This document shows positions 51,993 to 63,304 of a stretch of 64,000 nucleotides of DNA, in pieces. Below the pieces are notes generated by a model. The model saw only the letters and a program-made list of their open reading frames with translations. It made no database searches and had not been told where the DNA came from. Position 1 is the first letter of the stretch; each line of letters starts with the position of its first letter. Origin of the DNA: Herbaspirillum sp. (GTDB lineage Bacteria > Pseudomonadota > Gammaproteobacteria > Burkholderiales > Burkholderiaceae_D); NCBI RefSeq assembly GCF_017744395.1, contig NZ_JAGIBI010000003.1:558001-622000 (forward strand), read 5' to 3'. The translations under genes were made by a program, and so were the position numbers.

Positions 51993-53198
51993 ATGAACAG
52001 CAAGCAACAGCAATTCGATGTCGCCGTAATCGGCGCCGGCGCCGCCGGCATGATGTGCGCCGCCGTGGCGGGGCAGCGCGGGCGCAGCGTGGTGCTGATC
52101 GACCATGCGCAGCGCCTGGCCGAGAAGATTCGCATCTCCGGCGGCGGCCGCTGCAACTTCACCAACATCGGCGCCGGTCCGCAAAACTATCTTTCCCAGA
52201 ACCCGCATTTCTGCCGCAGCGCCTTGTCGCGCTATACGCCGCAGGATTTCATCGGGCTGGTCAAACGCCACCGCATCGGCTTCCACGAGAAGCACAAGGG
52301 CCAGTTGTTCTGCGACGATTCGTCTGAAAGCATCATCGCCATGCTCAAGGCCGAATGCGATGCCGGCAATGTCGCCTGGCGCATGCCGTGCAGCGTGGAG
52401 CAGGTGGGCAAGAGCGGCGACCTGTTCCGCCTCGACACCAGCGCCGGCGAGATCCTCGCCTCCAGCGTAGTGATCGCCACCGGCGGCTTGTCCATTCCCA
52501 AGATCGGCGCCACCGATTTCGCCTACCGCATCGCCCGCCAGTTCGACCTCAAGCTGGTCGAGACGCGCCCCGGCCTGGTGCCGCTGACCTTCGACGGGCG
52601 CGGCTGGGAGCCGTTTGTCGAGATGGCCGGCGTCGCGTTGCAGGTGGAGGTGGAAACGGGCGCCAGGAAGGAGCGCGGCTACTTCCTGGAGGATTTGCTG
52701 TTTACGCACCGCGGGCTGTCCGGCCCGGCGATCCTGCAGATTTCCAGCTACTGGAAACTGAGCACGCCGCTGACGCTGAACCTGCTGCCCGAGGTCGACG
52801 TGGCCGAGGCGCTGATAGCCGGCAAGGGCACGCTCAAGAAGAACCTCGGCAATCTGCTGGCGCAATGGCTGCCAAGCCGGCTGGCCGAGGGTTGGCTGAA
52901 GGTCAACGGCTTCGATGCAGGCGCGCGCATCGCGGACATGCCGGACAAGGCGCTGCGCCAGCTCGGCGACTCGCTCAACCGCTGGGTGGTGCTGCCCAGC
53001 GGCTCGGAAGGCTATCGCAAGGCCGAAGTGACGATGGGCGGCGTCGATACCCGCGAGCTGTCGCAGCAGAGCATGATGGCGGCCAAGGTGCCGGGGCTGC
53101 ATTTCATCGGTGAAGCGGTCGACGTCACCGGCTGGCTGGGCGGCTACAACTTCCAGTGGGCCTGGGCTTCGGGCGTGGCGGCGGGATCGGCGGTCTGA
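51993..53198 (+). CDS. YhiN/HI0933-type FAD-dependent oxidoreductase
   Basis: 401-aa flavoprotein of the HI0933-like family. The N-terminal dinucleotide-binding motif is 'DVAVIGAGAAGMMCAAVAGQRG', followed by the family signature 'AEKIRISGGGRCNFTN' and the C-terminal FAD motif 'GLHFIGEAVDVTGWLGGYNFQWAWASG'. Substrate and partner are unknown. The start lies directly at the edge of the 270-bp palindromic element, so the ribosome-binding region (GATGAAATGAG) is made of repeat sequence. Expression may depend on the folding of that element. Confidence 0.9.
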   Translation: MNSKQQQFDVAVIGAGAAGMMCAAVAGQRGRSVVLIDHAQRLAEKIRISGGGRCNFTNIGAGPQNYLSQNPHFCRSALSRYTPQDFIGLVKRHRIGFHEKHKGQLFCDDSSESIIAMLKAECDAGNVAWRMPCSVEQVGKSGDLFRLDTSAGEILASSVVIATGGLSIPKIGATDFAYRIARQFDLKLVETRPGLVPLTFDGRGWEPFVEMAGVALQVEVETGARKERGYFLEDLLFTHRGLSGPAILQISSYWKLSTPLTLNLLPEVDVAEALIAGKGTLKKNLGNLLAQWLPSRLAEGWLKVNGFDAGARIADMPDKALRQLGDSLNRWVVLPSGSEGYRKAEVTMGGVDTRELSQQSMMAAKVPGLHFIGEAVDVTGWLGGYNFQWAWASGVAAGSAV

Positions 53199-53341
53199 TC
53201 TGGCCGGTTTTGCCGGCAAAGAGCGGGAAGTTCATGCGCAGCCTCAGCTTGCCTGCAATAAGTGGTTGATTTTTATCCGATTTTTGCGTTTCGGGTGGAA
53301 AAAATGCCACGTTTGGCCTTCCAATCGGATACGCAGTCTGC

Positions 53342-53347
53342 TAGAAT
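53342..53347 (+). promoter_or_regulatory. Candidate rpsU -10 box
   Basis: TAGAAT 45 nt before the rpsU ATG. No good -35 at 16-18 nt, so confidence is modest. Confidence 0.4.
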
Positions 53348-53391
53348 CGCTTTCTTTGCTAATCCAACCTAACCTTTTTGGTTTGAATTAA

Positions 53392-53604
53392 ATGACCACT
53401 ATTCGTGTAAAAGAAAACGAGCCGTTCGAAGTCGCAATGCGCCGCTTCAAGCGCACCATTGAAAAGACTGGTCTGCTGACCGAACTGCGCGCTCGCGAGT
53501 TTTACGAGAAGCCGACTGCTGAGCGCAAGCGCAAGCTGGCCGCTGCTGTGAAGCGCCACTACAAGCGCATCCGCAGCCAGCAACTGCCGAAGAAGCTGTA
53601 CTAA
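53392..53604 (+). CDS. rpsU: 30S ribosomal protein S21
   Basis: 70-aa basic ribosomal protein, full length, '[29 protein letters not shown]' with the C-terminal Arg/Lys-rich tail that contacts 16S rRNA near the anti-Shine-Dalgarno. It heads the rpsU-yqeY-dnaG-rpoD macromolecular synthesis cluster but has its own terminator. Confidence 0.98.
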   Translation: MTTIRVKENEPFEVAMRRFKRTIEKTGLLTELRAREFYEKPTAERKRKLAAAVKRHYKRIRSQQLPKKLY

Positions 53605-53640
53605 GAATTTCTCGCCGCGTGCTCGCGCGGCCGATGTGTA

Positions 53641-53675
53641 AACCCGCTCCGGTGTTGGTCCGCAGCGGGTTTTCG
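53641..53675 (+). terminator. rpsU terminator
   Basis: AACCCGCT/AGCGGGTT with a 15-nt loop and a short T-rich tail, 37 nt after rpsU. Partial read-through to yqeY is likely in this type of cluster. Confidence 0.75.
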
Positions 53676-53852
53676 CATTTTTCGTCGGATCGCGTCGGAT
53701 GAGCTTCAGGAGCGCCATCGGTTTATTTTTATCCCGGTAGCCGCATATGGAGGTCAAGCCCGATGTTTTATTCTGGCGATAAGCCCATCAATGTTCTACG
53801 ATCTTAAAGATCGGCAACATTGCAACCATCTACCTCATCTTCGGAGCACCCA

Positions 53853-54299
53853 ATGGGTTTGAAAGAGCAAATCACGGAAGACATGAAAGCCGCCATGCGC
53901 GCCAAGGACATGGGCAAGCTGGGCACCATCCGCCTGCTGACGGCCGCGATGAAGCAAAAGGAAGTCGATGAGCGAGTCGAGCTGACCGATGCGCACGTGC
54001 TGGCCATCATCGACAAGATGGTCAAGCAGCGCAAGGATTCGATCTCCCAGTTCGAAGCCGGCGGCCGCCAGGATCTGGCCGATATCGAGAAGGCCGAGCT
54101 GGCGGTGCTGGCCGCCTACATGCCGGCCAGCCTGTCCGAAGACGAGATCAAGGCCGAAGTGCAGGCCGCCGTGGCCGCCACCGGCGCCGCTGGCCCGCAG
54201 GATATGGGCAAGGTGATGGGCGTACTCAAGCCCAAGCTGGCCGGCCGTGCCGACATGACCGCGGTGTCCGCGCTGGTGAAGGCCGCGCTGGCGTCCTGA
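53853..54299 (+). CDS. yqeY: GatB/YqeY domain protein
   Basis: 148-aa helical protein, 'MGLKEQITEDMKAAMRAKDMGKLGTIRLLTAAMKQKEVD' at the N-terminus. It resembles the tRNA-binding C-terminal tail of GatB in amidotransferases, and its free-standing role is unclear. The conserved YqeY position between rpsU and dnaG supports the call. The ATG at 53853 is preferred over the longer track ORF, which adds 11 codons. Confidence 0.93.
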   Translation: MGLKEQITEDMKAAMRAKDMGKLGTIRLLTAAMKQKEVDERVELTDAHVLAIIDKMVKQRKDSISQFEAGGRQDLADIEKAELAVLAAYMPASLSEDEIKAEVQAAVAATGAAGPQDMGKVMGVLKPKLAGRADMTAVSALVKAALAS

Positions 54300-54333
54300 T
54301 CGTTCCTGACTTCCTGCGCGCGGCCCTTATCCG

Positions 54334-56127
54334 GTGATTCCACAGTCGTTCATCCAGGATCTCCTGACCCGCGTCGACATCGTCGACGTGGTGGGCCGCT
54401 ATGTGCAGTTGAAGAAGGGCGGCGCCAACTACATGGGTTTGTGCCCCTTCCATAACGAGAAATCCCCCAGCTTTACCGTCAGCCCGACCAAGCAGTTCTA
54501 CCACTGCTTCGGCTGCGGCGCGCACGGCACCGCCATCAGCTTCCTGATCGAATATTCGGGCATGGGCTTCGTCGAGGCGGTCAAGGACCTGGCCCAGAAC
54601 GTGGGCATGGTGCTGCCGGAAAACGAAGACCGCATTCCCGCCGCGCAGCGCGCCGAGAACCAGGCCAGGAGCATGGCGCTGTCGGACGTGATGGCGCGCG
54701 CCAACGATTTTTACCGCCAGCAGTTGCGCGCCGCGCAGCCGGCCATCGAATACCTGAAGCGGCGCGGCCTGACCGGCGAGATCGCGGCGCGTTTCGGGCT
54801 GGGCTATTCGCCCGACGAATGGGACAGCCTGCGCCAGGTGTTTCCCGAATACGAGAACGAGGCCCTGGTCGAATCCGGCCTGGTGATCGACAAGAGCGAA
54901 GAGGGCGGCGGCCACCGCAAGCGCTACGACCGCTTTCGCGGCCGCGTCATGTTCCCCATCCGCAATACCAAGGGCCAGGTGATCGGTTTCGGCGGGCGCG
55001 TGATGGACGGCGGCGAGCCGAAGTACCTGAACTCGCCGGAAACGCCGCTGTTCCAGAAAGGCAGCGAGCTGTACGGATTGTTCGAGGCGCGCCAGGCGAT
55101 CCGCGAAGCCGGCTACGCGCTGGTGACCGAAGGCTATATGGACGTGGTGGCGCTGGCGCAGCTGGGCTTCCCGCAAGCGGTGGCCACGCTGGGAACGGCC
55201 TGCACGCCGGTCCACGTGCAAAAGCTGCTGCGCCAGACCGACCAGGTGATCTTCAGCTTCGACGGCGACTCCGCCGGCCGCCGCGCCGCGCGCCGCGCGC
55301 TGGAAGCCTGCCTGCCGCATGCCTCGGACAACAAGACCATCAAGTTCCTGTTCCTGCCGGCCGAGCACGACCCCGACAGCTACGTGCGCGAAATGGGCGC
55401 CGCCGCATTCGAGGAGCAGATCCGCGAAGCGCTGCCGCTGTCGCAGTTCCTGCTGCGGGAGATCATCGGCGAGAACGACTTGCGCACGCCCGAAGGCCGC
55501 GCGCATGCCCAGTTCGCCGCCAAGCCCATGCTGCAGGCGCTGCCGGCTTCGGCGTTGCGTTTGCAGATCGTGCGCAGCGTGGCGCAGGCGACGCAGTCAA
55601 CCCCGGGCGAGCTTGAAACCTTATTTGAACTGGAAAAGCCGGTAGCGCGCGTCAAGGTGGCGCCGCCGCGCGGCAAGCGCACGGCCCCGGTCGGGCTGGA
55701 ACGCCAGATCATGCGCTTGCTGGTGGCGCATCCGCAACTGGCGGCCGACCTCGATGCCGAGGCCTTGCAGGCGGTCGGCAGCATCGCGCCCGACCGCGCG
55801 CAGATGCTGGCGCATCTGGTCGGCGTGGCGCAGAGCATGGGCGAGCAGGCCAGCTTCGCCAGCCTGGTCGAGCACCTGCGCGAAGCGGGACCGGAGTTCG
55901 ATTCGATGATCGCCGAGATCGCCTCCGAGTCTGAATCCGAGTTCGACGTGGTGCGGGCGGAGATGGCCGGCGCCATCCGGCAGAGCAAGATCCGCGCAAT
56001 CGAAGAGGAAATGCAGGCGCTGGTGACGTCGAACCTGCGCACCGAGGAGGATCGCAACCGCTACCGTGAGCTGATGCAGCACAAGGAAGCGCTCAAGCGG
56101 CAGCCCGGGGTGGGCGTGGCGGGGTGA
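54334..56127 (+). CDS. dnaG: DNA primase DnaG
   Basis: 597-aa RNA primase for replication. The N-terminal CHC2 zinc ribbon reads 'CPFHNEKSPSFTVSP..FYHCFGCGAHG'. A TOPRIM domain follows with 'VTEGYMDVVALAQLG' and 'FSFDGDSAGRRAARRAL'. The C-terminal helicase-binding region is helical. It starts with GTG at 54334 (valine codon read as Met), 34 nt after yqeY; no ATG is near the start of the zinc domain. Confidence 0.97.
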   Translation: MIPQSFIQDLLTRVDIVDVVGRYVQLKKGGANYMGLCPFHNEKSPSFTVSPTKQFYHCFGCGAHGTAISFLIEYSGMGFVEAVKDLAQNVGMVLPENEDRIPAAQRAENQARSMALSDVMARANDFYRQQLRAAQPAIEYLKRRGLTGEIAARFGLGYSPDEWDSLRQVFPEYENEALVESGLVIDKSEEGGGHRKRYDRFRGRVMFPIRNTKGQVIGFGGRVMDGGEPKYLNSPETPLFQKGSELYGLFEARQAIREAGYALVTEGYMDVVALAQLGFPQAVATLGTACTPVHVQKLLRQTDQVIFSFDGDSAGRRAARRALEACLPHASDNKTIKFLFLPAEHDPDSYVREMGAAAFEEQIREALPLSQFLLREIIGENDLRTPEGRAHAQFAAKPMLQALPASALRLQIVRSVAQATQSTPGELETLFELEKPVARVKVAPPRGKRTAPVGLERQIMRLLVAHPQLAADLDAEALQAVGSIAPDRAQMLAHLVGVAQSMGEQASFASLVEHLREAGPEFDSMIAEIASESESEFDVVRAEMAGAIRQSKIRAIEEEMQALVTSNLRTEEDRNRYRELMQHKEALKRQPGVGVAG

Positions 56128-56512
56128 TCCTTGCGCCGCTTGTCCCGGTTTCTGGACGAAAAAGCATCAAAGAAGGGTAAAGCCGCGCAAATTGCCGTTA
56201 TTTGCGCGCCCGATAAGCGGTTTTCGCAGCTTGATCGGGAAGAAAAGGCCCCTATATCTGCTATACTATAGGGCTTTAGTTCCGCCGGATGGCTCTTGCT
56301 TCTCGCCCTGGCGGCCCTGTGCGAAGCCCCCGAAATTTACTCGGCGGTGCGCTGCAGGTACGGTAAATGCGACTCCCGGAATGACGAAACTGCCTGTTTT
56401 CCGGAAGCGCTGGGCAAAGAGGCGAAAAGGAACGTTGCGCGTGCAGCCGGGGTCTACCGGGTTGTCCAGGCCGGTGCCGAAGTTGCATCATTAGCATGAC
56501 TTGATTGGCGCA
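56128..56512. other. Intergenic region upstream of rpoD
   Basis: 385 bases between dnaG and rpoD. The plus ORF at 56192-56494 has no family features. It holds the candidate rpoD promoters listed next and otherwise nothing I can support. Confidence 0.5.
56231..56267 (+). promoter_or_regulatory. Candidate rpoD promoter(s)
   Basis: TTGATC with a 16-nt spacer to TATATC (56253-56258), and a second -10-like TATACT at 56262-56267 without an aligned -35. About 250 nt before the rpoD start. This would uncouple rpoD from dnaG. Confidence 0.5.
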
Positions 56513-59098
<2,586 letters not shown>

Positions 59099-59154
59099 CC
59101 TGAAGGGTGCCAGGGAAAGCCGGCGAGGATGTTAAAATCGCCGGCTATCTTTTT

Positions 59155-59233
<79 letters not shown>

Positions 59234-59240
59234 AACATCG

Positions 59241-59275
59241 AAAAGCCGCTGTGTGGGATGCACAGCGGCTTTTTT
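59241..59275 (+). terminator. Terminator of tRNA-Ile2
   Basis: AAAGCCGCTGTG/CACAGCGGCTTT stem followed by TTTTTT, directly after the tRNA. Confidence 0.92.
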
Positions 59276-59688
59276 GTCGTGCAGAATTTGAAAAATAGAA
59301 CGAGATTACATGCCAGAAATAGCATCATCTATCCGTTCCATATCGTCCCCTCGTCCCTCACAAGGACAGGTCTATCTGTCTCCCGTTTGTACACGAAGCC
59401 GATGCCTCGCTTGTCTCCACTGTAACCAGCCTCAGAGGTGAAGGGCGTACATGACTTGACCGTTAAGGTGGTTCTCCGCCGGCGAATGCCCTGGCTGCTG
59501 TTTGAACGCCCGTGAGAGACAGGCGCATACCTTAAATGGGTGATGTGCGATCGTTTGGCTTTCGCTAGCATTACATGGCTCAAAAAGAAGTCGTACGGAA
59601 ACTGTAAGCGTTTCGTGAGCGAACACTGAGTTCGCTTGAACGCCCGATATTTGTTGTGGTACTTGGACTATTTTCTTTTGGAGGGTAT
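59276..59688. other. AT-richer gene-poor region after tRNA-Ile2
   Basis: About 410 bases with lower GC than the neighbours. Two overlapping minus-strand ORFs (84 and 64 aa) have no ribosome-binding site and no recognisable domains. The position beside a tRNA suggests an old insertion point, but I found no repeat of the tRNA 3' end that would mark an attachment site. Confidence 0.4.
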
Positions 59689-59847
59689 ATGCAGCTTTGT
59701 CGTCAAATTGTTGTCATCATGATGCTGGCTTGTGCCGCGTCGTCGACCTTTGCAGCTTCCAAAGATGGGGGGGAAGCGGCCATGGAGTGCATGAAAGATC
59801 CGCAACGCTGCACCCCAGGGCATTGCTGCCCTACCACTCCCAAATAG
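59689..59847 (+). CDS. Small secreted Cys-rich peptide, unknown function
   Basis: 52-aa protein with a strong GGAGG ribosome-binding site 6 nt before the ATG. The N-terminus MQLCRQIVVIMMLACAASSTFA looks like a signal peptide with cleavage near residue 22. The mature part of about 30 residues holds four Cys ('MECMKDPQRCTPGHCCP') that could form two disulfides or bind a metal. It has its own terminator. No family recognised. The longer track ORF starts 11 codons upstream without a ribosome-binding site. Confidence 0.65.
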   Translation: MQLCRQIVVIMMLACAASSTFAASKDGGEAAMECMKDPQRCTPGHCCPTTPK

Positions 59848-59863
59848 GGAACAGTAGAAATGG

Positions 59864-59889
59864 AACCGCGCCGATAGCGCGGTTTTTTT
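59864..59889 (+). terminator. Terminator of the small secreted peptide gene
   Basis: AACCGCGC/GCGCGGTT with a 5-nt loop followed by seven T (counting those in the stem), 17 nt after the stop. Confidence 0.9.
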
Positions 59890-60027
59890 CTTGCGCCTGT
59901 GCAGGCGAAGTCAGTTAGTTTGGAAAATGGCAAACTTATAAATCATTGATCATAGATGCTGACGAAGTGCCGCAATGAATGCAACTCTTGTGGCCTTATG
60001 GTGGAGTGATTGCGAGGCTACAAGGTG

Positions 60028-60066
60028 AAAGGGTTGCAAGCCGATCGGGCTTGCAACCCTTTTTTT
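60028..60066. terminator. Terminator downstream of yddG
   Basis: AAAGGGTTGCAAGCC/GGCTTGCAACCCTTT with T-runs on both strands, about 40 nt beyond the yddG stop. Works as the yddG terminator on the minus strand. Confidence 0.88.
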
Positions 60067-60106
60067 CATGTCCCCTCGGACAAGCGCTCCATGGGGGAAT
60101 TTCCTG

Positions 60107-61030
60107 TCAGCTTTCTGCAACGGCTCCCGGCCGCATCCTCGCCAGCTTCCCCGACCGTGTCGCCAGCCAGCACAGGATCGAGCCCGCGCACACCATGGAG
60201 GCGCCGATCCAGAACGACTTGGGCAACGGCGCGTGTAGCAGCGCAGCCGACAGCGCCGAAGAAAATACCGGGATGAAATACGATGCGCCGGCCAGTACGG
60301 TAACGTTGCCGTGCAGGATGCCGACGTTCCAGGCGGCATAGCCGAAGCCCATTGCGGCCGCGGCCAACAGCAGGTAGACCAGCGCGGGGATAGTGAAGGA
60401 CATTTCTTCCGTATGGTTGCCCAGGAAGAATTTCAGCCAGAGTGTCGCCGCCACCATCATGAAAAACGGCGTGACGCCGTTCTTGCCCTTGGCCATCCTG
60501 GTTGTCACGGCGCAATAGGCGGCCCAGATGATTGCGCCGACAAAGGCCAGGCCATAACTGAGCGGATTGTCCCGGACATTGGCCAGCATGCCGGCCGGAT
60601 CGATTCCCTGGTCACCTCCCAGGACCCAGCAGATACCCAGCATGGACAGGATGAAGCCGGGCACGACCAGCAGATTCGCGCGCTGGCCGGTGAAGGCGAT
60701 GGCCGCTATCAGCGTAAAGGTCGGCCACAGGTAGTTGACCATGCCTACCTCGATCGCCTGCCTGCCGGTATTAGCATAGCCAATGGAGAGCGACAGGCAG
60801 AGCTCGTAGGCCACGAACAGCAAACTGCCCCAGAGCAGGTATCGCTTGGGGAGCGTATTCAGTTTGGGAAATCCTACCGAGGCCAGGAGGAAAACGGAGG
60901 CGACCGTATAGATAGCGGCGGCGCCGCCCGTGGCGCCGAGGTGCTCGCTGACGCCGCGGATCAGTCCGACGATGGAACTCCAAAGGACCACCGCAGAGAG
61001 TCCGATGAGCGTAGCTTTCTTGTTGTTCAT
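60107..61030 (-). CDS. yddG: DMT superfamily exporter, YddG-like
   Basis: 307-aa protein with ten hydrophobic segments of the EamA/DMT type. The N-terminus 'KKATLIGLSAVVLWSSIVGLIRGVSE' and 'GYANTGRQAIEVGMVNYLWPTFTLIAAI' match YddG, an exporter of aromatic amino acids. Basic loops between segments fit the expected topology. Monocistronic with its own terminator. The substrate is inferred from family resemblance only. Confidence 0.88.
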   Translation of the reverse strand: MNNKKATLIGLSAVVLWSSIVGLIRGVSEHLGATGGAAAIYTVASVFLLASVGFPKLNTLPKRYLLWGSLLFVAYELCLSLSIGYANTGRQAIEVGMVNYLWPTFTLIAAIAFTGQRANLLVVPGFILSMLGICWVLGGDQGIDPAGMLANVRDNPLSYGLAFVGAIIWAAYCAVTTRMAKGKNGVTPFFMMVAATLWLKFFLGNHTEEMSFTIPALVYLLLAAAAMGFGYAAWNVGILHGNVTVLAGASYFIPVFSSALSAALLHAPLPKSFWIGASMVCAGSILCWLATRSGKLARMRPGAVAES

Positions 61031-61282
61031 TGATGTTTGAAAATTCAGGCCGATAATTATCAGGTGGGCGCGATTAGTTGATTAGTCGCCCGCTTGCCGG
61101 AGATTATCGCCGATGATGCCCATCGGTAATGTTGGCAACGCCATTCGCTCAGGCGATTGATACAGTCCGTTACATCCCTTACCAATCCCACTCTGGCCTA
61201 AAGCCCGGTGCGGCGCTTTAATGGTATGTATTCCTGCGTTCTATCTCTAACTATTATTCCAACCAATATGGAGGATCCAGAC

Positions 61283-61528
61283 ATGCGCACCATTCTTGGC
61301 ATCACTATTTTAGTAGCCGGCCTTGCGTCGGCAAGCCTTTCTCCCGCAGCCTTGGCCAAAGGAAATGCGGGAGGCGGTTCCAGCCATTCTGCTATGAATG
61401 GCAACGGCAAGAATGCCGTGGACAGGGACAAGGGATTGGCACGGGCGGCTGACCGCCGTAATGGCCGGAGCATCAAGAACAGGAGCGGCAAGCACAAGGC
61501 CCACACTCAAAAATCCGTTTCAAGATAA
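61283..61528 (+). CDS. Small exported basic protein, unknown function
   Basis: 81 aa. A GGAGG ribosome-binding site lies 10 nt before ATG 61283. The signal peptide MRTILGITILVAGLASASLSPAALA ends near residue 25. The mature part is Gly/Asn/Ser- then Arg/Lys-rich ('DRRNGRSIKNRSGKHKAH') and probably disordered. The track ORF begins 25 codons earlier. A lipoprotein gene follows 18 nt later on the same strand, likely the same operon. Confidence 0.65.
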   Translation: MRTILGITILVAGLASASLSPAALAKGNAGGGSSHSAMNGNGKNAVDRDKGLARAADRRNGRSIKNRSGKHKAHTQKSVSR

Positions 61529-61546
61529 GCCGATTCCAAGGGGAAT

Positions 61547-61675
61547 ATGATGATAAGAAATGCATTACTCATTTTGTTGACAGGGTTTGTTCTGGCGGGG
61601 TGCGTGGTGGTTCCCGTGGATCAGGGGCCAGGAAATTTCTGCCCGCCTGGGCAAGCCAAGAAAGGGAATTGCTAA
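61547..61675 (+). CDS. Small lipoprotein (42 aa), unknown function
   Basis: Too short for the ORF track. MMIRNALLILLTGFVLAGCVVV is a lipoprotein signal peptide with the lipobox LAGC (Cys19). The mature part has about 24 residues and ends 'CPPGQAKKGNC', with two more Cys. An AAGGGG ribosome-binding site is 5 nt before ATG 61547. It ends 8 nt before the convergent emfourin gene stop. The sequence supports export and lipidation; no function is known to me. Confidence 0.7.
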   Translation: MMIRNALLILLTGFVLAGCVVVPVDQGPGNFCPPGQAKKGNC

Positions 61676-61683
61676 TAGCCTGA

Positions 61684-62037
61684 TCAACGTTCCTCCGCCT
61701 TATTCAGTTCCTCATCCGGCGGAGTCTGCCACAATGCAACGAGCATGAGCGGCGCTTCGGCTTCCGGCACTTCAAAGCTGTACATCGTTGCATGGGGCTG
61801 CGTCCGGACATCGAGTTCCACGCGGAAAAAACGCTGGTCGCCGCCGTTGGCCGGTTGCGGCGTTTGCACTATCTGCGAAGCTTGCGTTATTGCCTGGCAG
61901 ACTTGGCCCCGCAGCGTAGTCGAACAACGGTTCAACTCGAAGATGCGAACCCGGGATAAGTTCGGGATGTAAGCCAGCCCGCCTTCGCGCGACAGGCGCA
62001 CCACTTCCACTTCATCCAATGGCGGCAAATCAATCAT
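61684..62037 (-). CDS. Emfourin-type protealysin inhibitor
   Basis: 117-aa protein starting MIDLPPLDEVEVVRLSREGGLAYIPNLSR, the pattern of emfourin proteins that inhibit protealysin-like M4 proteases and are encoded next to them. Its ATG overlaps the protease stop by 8 nt (shared CATGATTGA), so the pair is translationally coupled. No signal peptide, in line with a cytoplasmic inhibitor that guards the cell from its own protease. The track ORF adds 16 codons upstream. Confidence 0.85.
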   Translation of the reverse strand: MIDLPPLDEVEVVRLSREGGLAYIPNLSRVRIFELNRCSTTLRGQVCQAITQASQIVQTPQPANGGDQRFFRVELDVRTQPHATMYSFEVPEAEAPLMLVALWQTPPDEELNKAEER

Positions 62038-63067
62038 GCAGTACTCCCACGCCGCGCCAGGCGGATCGCACGGCTGCGGCAACATCCTTACCCTGCGCAG
62101 CGGCGGTTTCCATGCTCAGGCCGGCAAATTCGGCAAAATCCGCGTCTGGCCGAAGCCGGTGATGCCGCAAGGTGTCGTACCACACGCGTCCGGCCCTTTC
62201 CCAGGCATGGCCGCCAAGCTCCGTCGCAGCCAGGTAGAAGGCGTGATTGGGAATGCCGGAATTGATGTGCACGCCGCCATTATCTTGTTCCGTATCGACA
62301 TAATCCCTCATGTGGCCCGGTTGAGGATCTTTCCCCAGCACAGGATCATCATAGGCGCTTCCAGGCTCAGCCATTGAACGCAGGCCGCGGGCATTTATCC
62401 CCGGTAAAAAAAGTCCGGCGCCGATGAGCCAGTCGGATTGATCCGCAGTTTGCCGCAGATGGAATTGCTTGGCCAGGATGCCGAACACGTCGCTCAGCGA
62501 TTCGTTAAGCGCGCCGGACTGGTTTTGATAGGCCAGGCCGCCTTCGCTGGCGGTAACGCCATGTGCAAGCTCATGCGCGATCACATCCAGCGCGATTGTG
62601 AAGCGCTTGAAGATCCGTCCGTCTCCGTCCCCGAATACCATCTGGCTGCCATTCCAGAATGCGTTGTCGTAGTCCTTCCCATAATGTACGCTTCCAACCA
62701 GAGGCAGGCCGGCATCGTCGATGGAGTTGCGTTCATACACGTCGTGAAACATCTGCCAAGTGGTGCCCATATGGTCGTAGGCTTCATCCGCTGCCGCATC
62801 GCCGCTAACCGCCTTGCCTTCGGAGCGGATTAACGTGCCGGGCAAGGCTGTACCGTTCTTTGCGTCGTAAATCGAGCGCTTTAACGTTACAGTCCTGCGC
62901 GCACGTTGTTGCCGGGCGATGGCTGCGCCGGCAAATTGCGCGCGTTCCGTGCGGACCTGCTGATCCAATAATAGCGTCTGGGCCGCGCCATGGCTGAGCT
63001 CAGGGGCAGGATGGACCGAGAGCCGTTCGAGCAGATACGGGGGAATGAAGTAATAGGGATAAGACAT
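62030..63067 (-). CDS. Protealysin-like M4 zinc metalloprotease
   Basis: 345-aa thermolysin-family protease of the protealysin type: no signal peptide, a short propeptide of about 50 residues beginning 'MSYPYYFIPPYLLERL' with the PPYLL motif typical of protealysin precursors. The catalytic zinc site is 'DVIAHELAHGVT' (HExxH) with the third ligand Glu in 'GALNESLSDVFG', and the catalytic His region is 'GGVHINSGIPNHAFYLAA'. The ATG at 63067 has a GGGAGG ribosome-binding site; the track adds 32 codons. In Serratia, protealysin is linked with invasion of eukaryotic cells and cytoskeletal cleavage. Confidence 0.93.
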   Translation of the reverse strand: MSYPYYFIPPYLLERLSVHPAPELSHGAAQTLLLDQQVRTERAQFAGAAIARQQRARRTVTLKRSIYDAKNGTALPGTLIRSEGKAVSGDAAADEAYDHMGTTWQMFHDVYERNSIDDAGLPLVGSVHYGKDYDNAFWNGSQMVFGDGDGRIFKRFTIALDVIAHELAHGVTASEGGLAYQNQSGALNESLSDVFGILAKQFHLRQTADQSDWLIGAGLFLPGINARGLRSMAEPGSAYDDPVLGKDPQPGHMRDYVDTEQDNGGVHINSGIPNHAFYLAATELGGHAWERAGRVWYDTLRHHRLRPDADFAEFAGLSMETAAAQGKDVAAAVRSAWRGVGVLHD

Positions 63068-63233
63068 GCAATACCTCCCATTCCGGATCGCGGCGCCAAG
63101 ATTGTCCATTGGGCGTAGCGATGCAGGGCGAACCAGGATGCGGATATCAGCGATCCGATACAAATTGGTTCCTGTCCGGAGTAAGAGGTTCCCTTCTTAT
63201 GCGGCTTGCTTACATGTGTCCGGATTAAATTAA

Positions 63234-63271
63234 ACGGCGCCGGCGCAGGAAACCACCTGCGCCGGCGCCGT
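63234..63271 (-). terminator. Terminator of phnW
   Basis: ACGGCGCCGGCGCAGG/CCTGCGCCGGCGCCGT, a perfect 16-bp stem with a 6-nt loop, then TTAATTT on the minus strand, 34 nt after the phnW stop. Confidence 0.85.
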
Positions 63272-63304
63272 TCAGGGCTGGACCACTATTGAGCCGATAG
63301 ATGA

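Noticed and set aside
59329-59583. 84-aa minus-strand ORF
   Set aside because: No ribosome-binding site, no family, and overlaps another ORF on the same strand; kept only as part of the gene-poor region.
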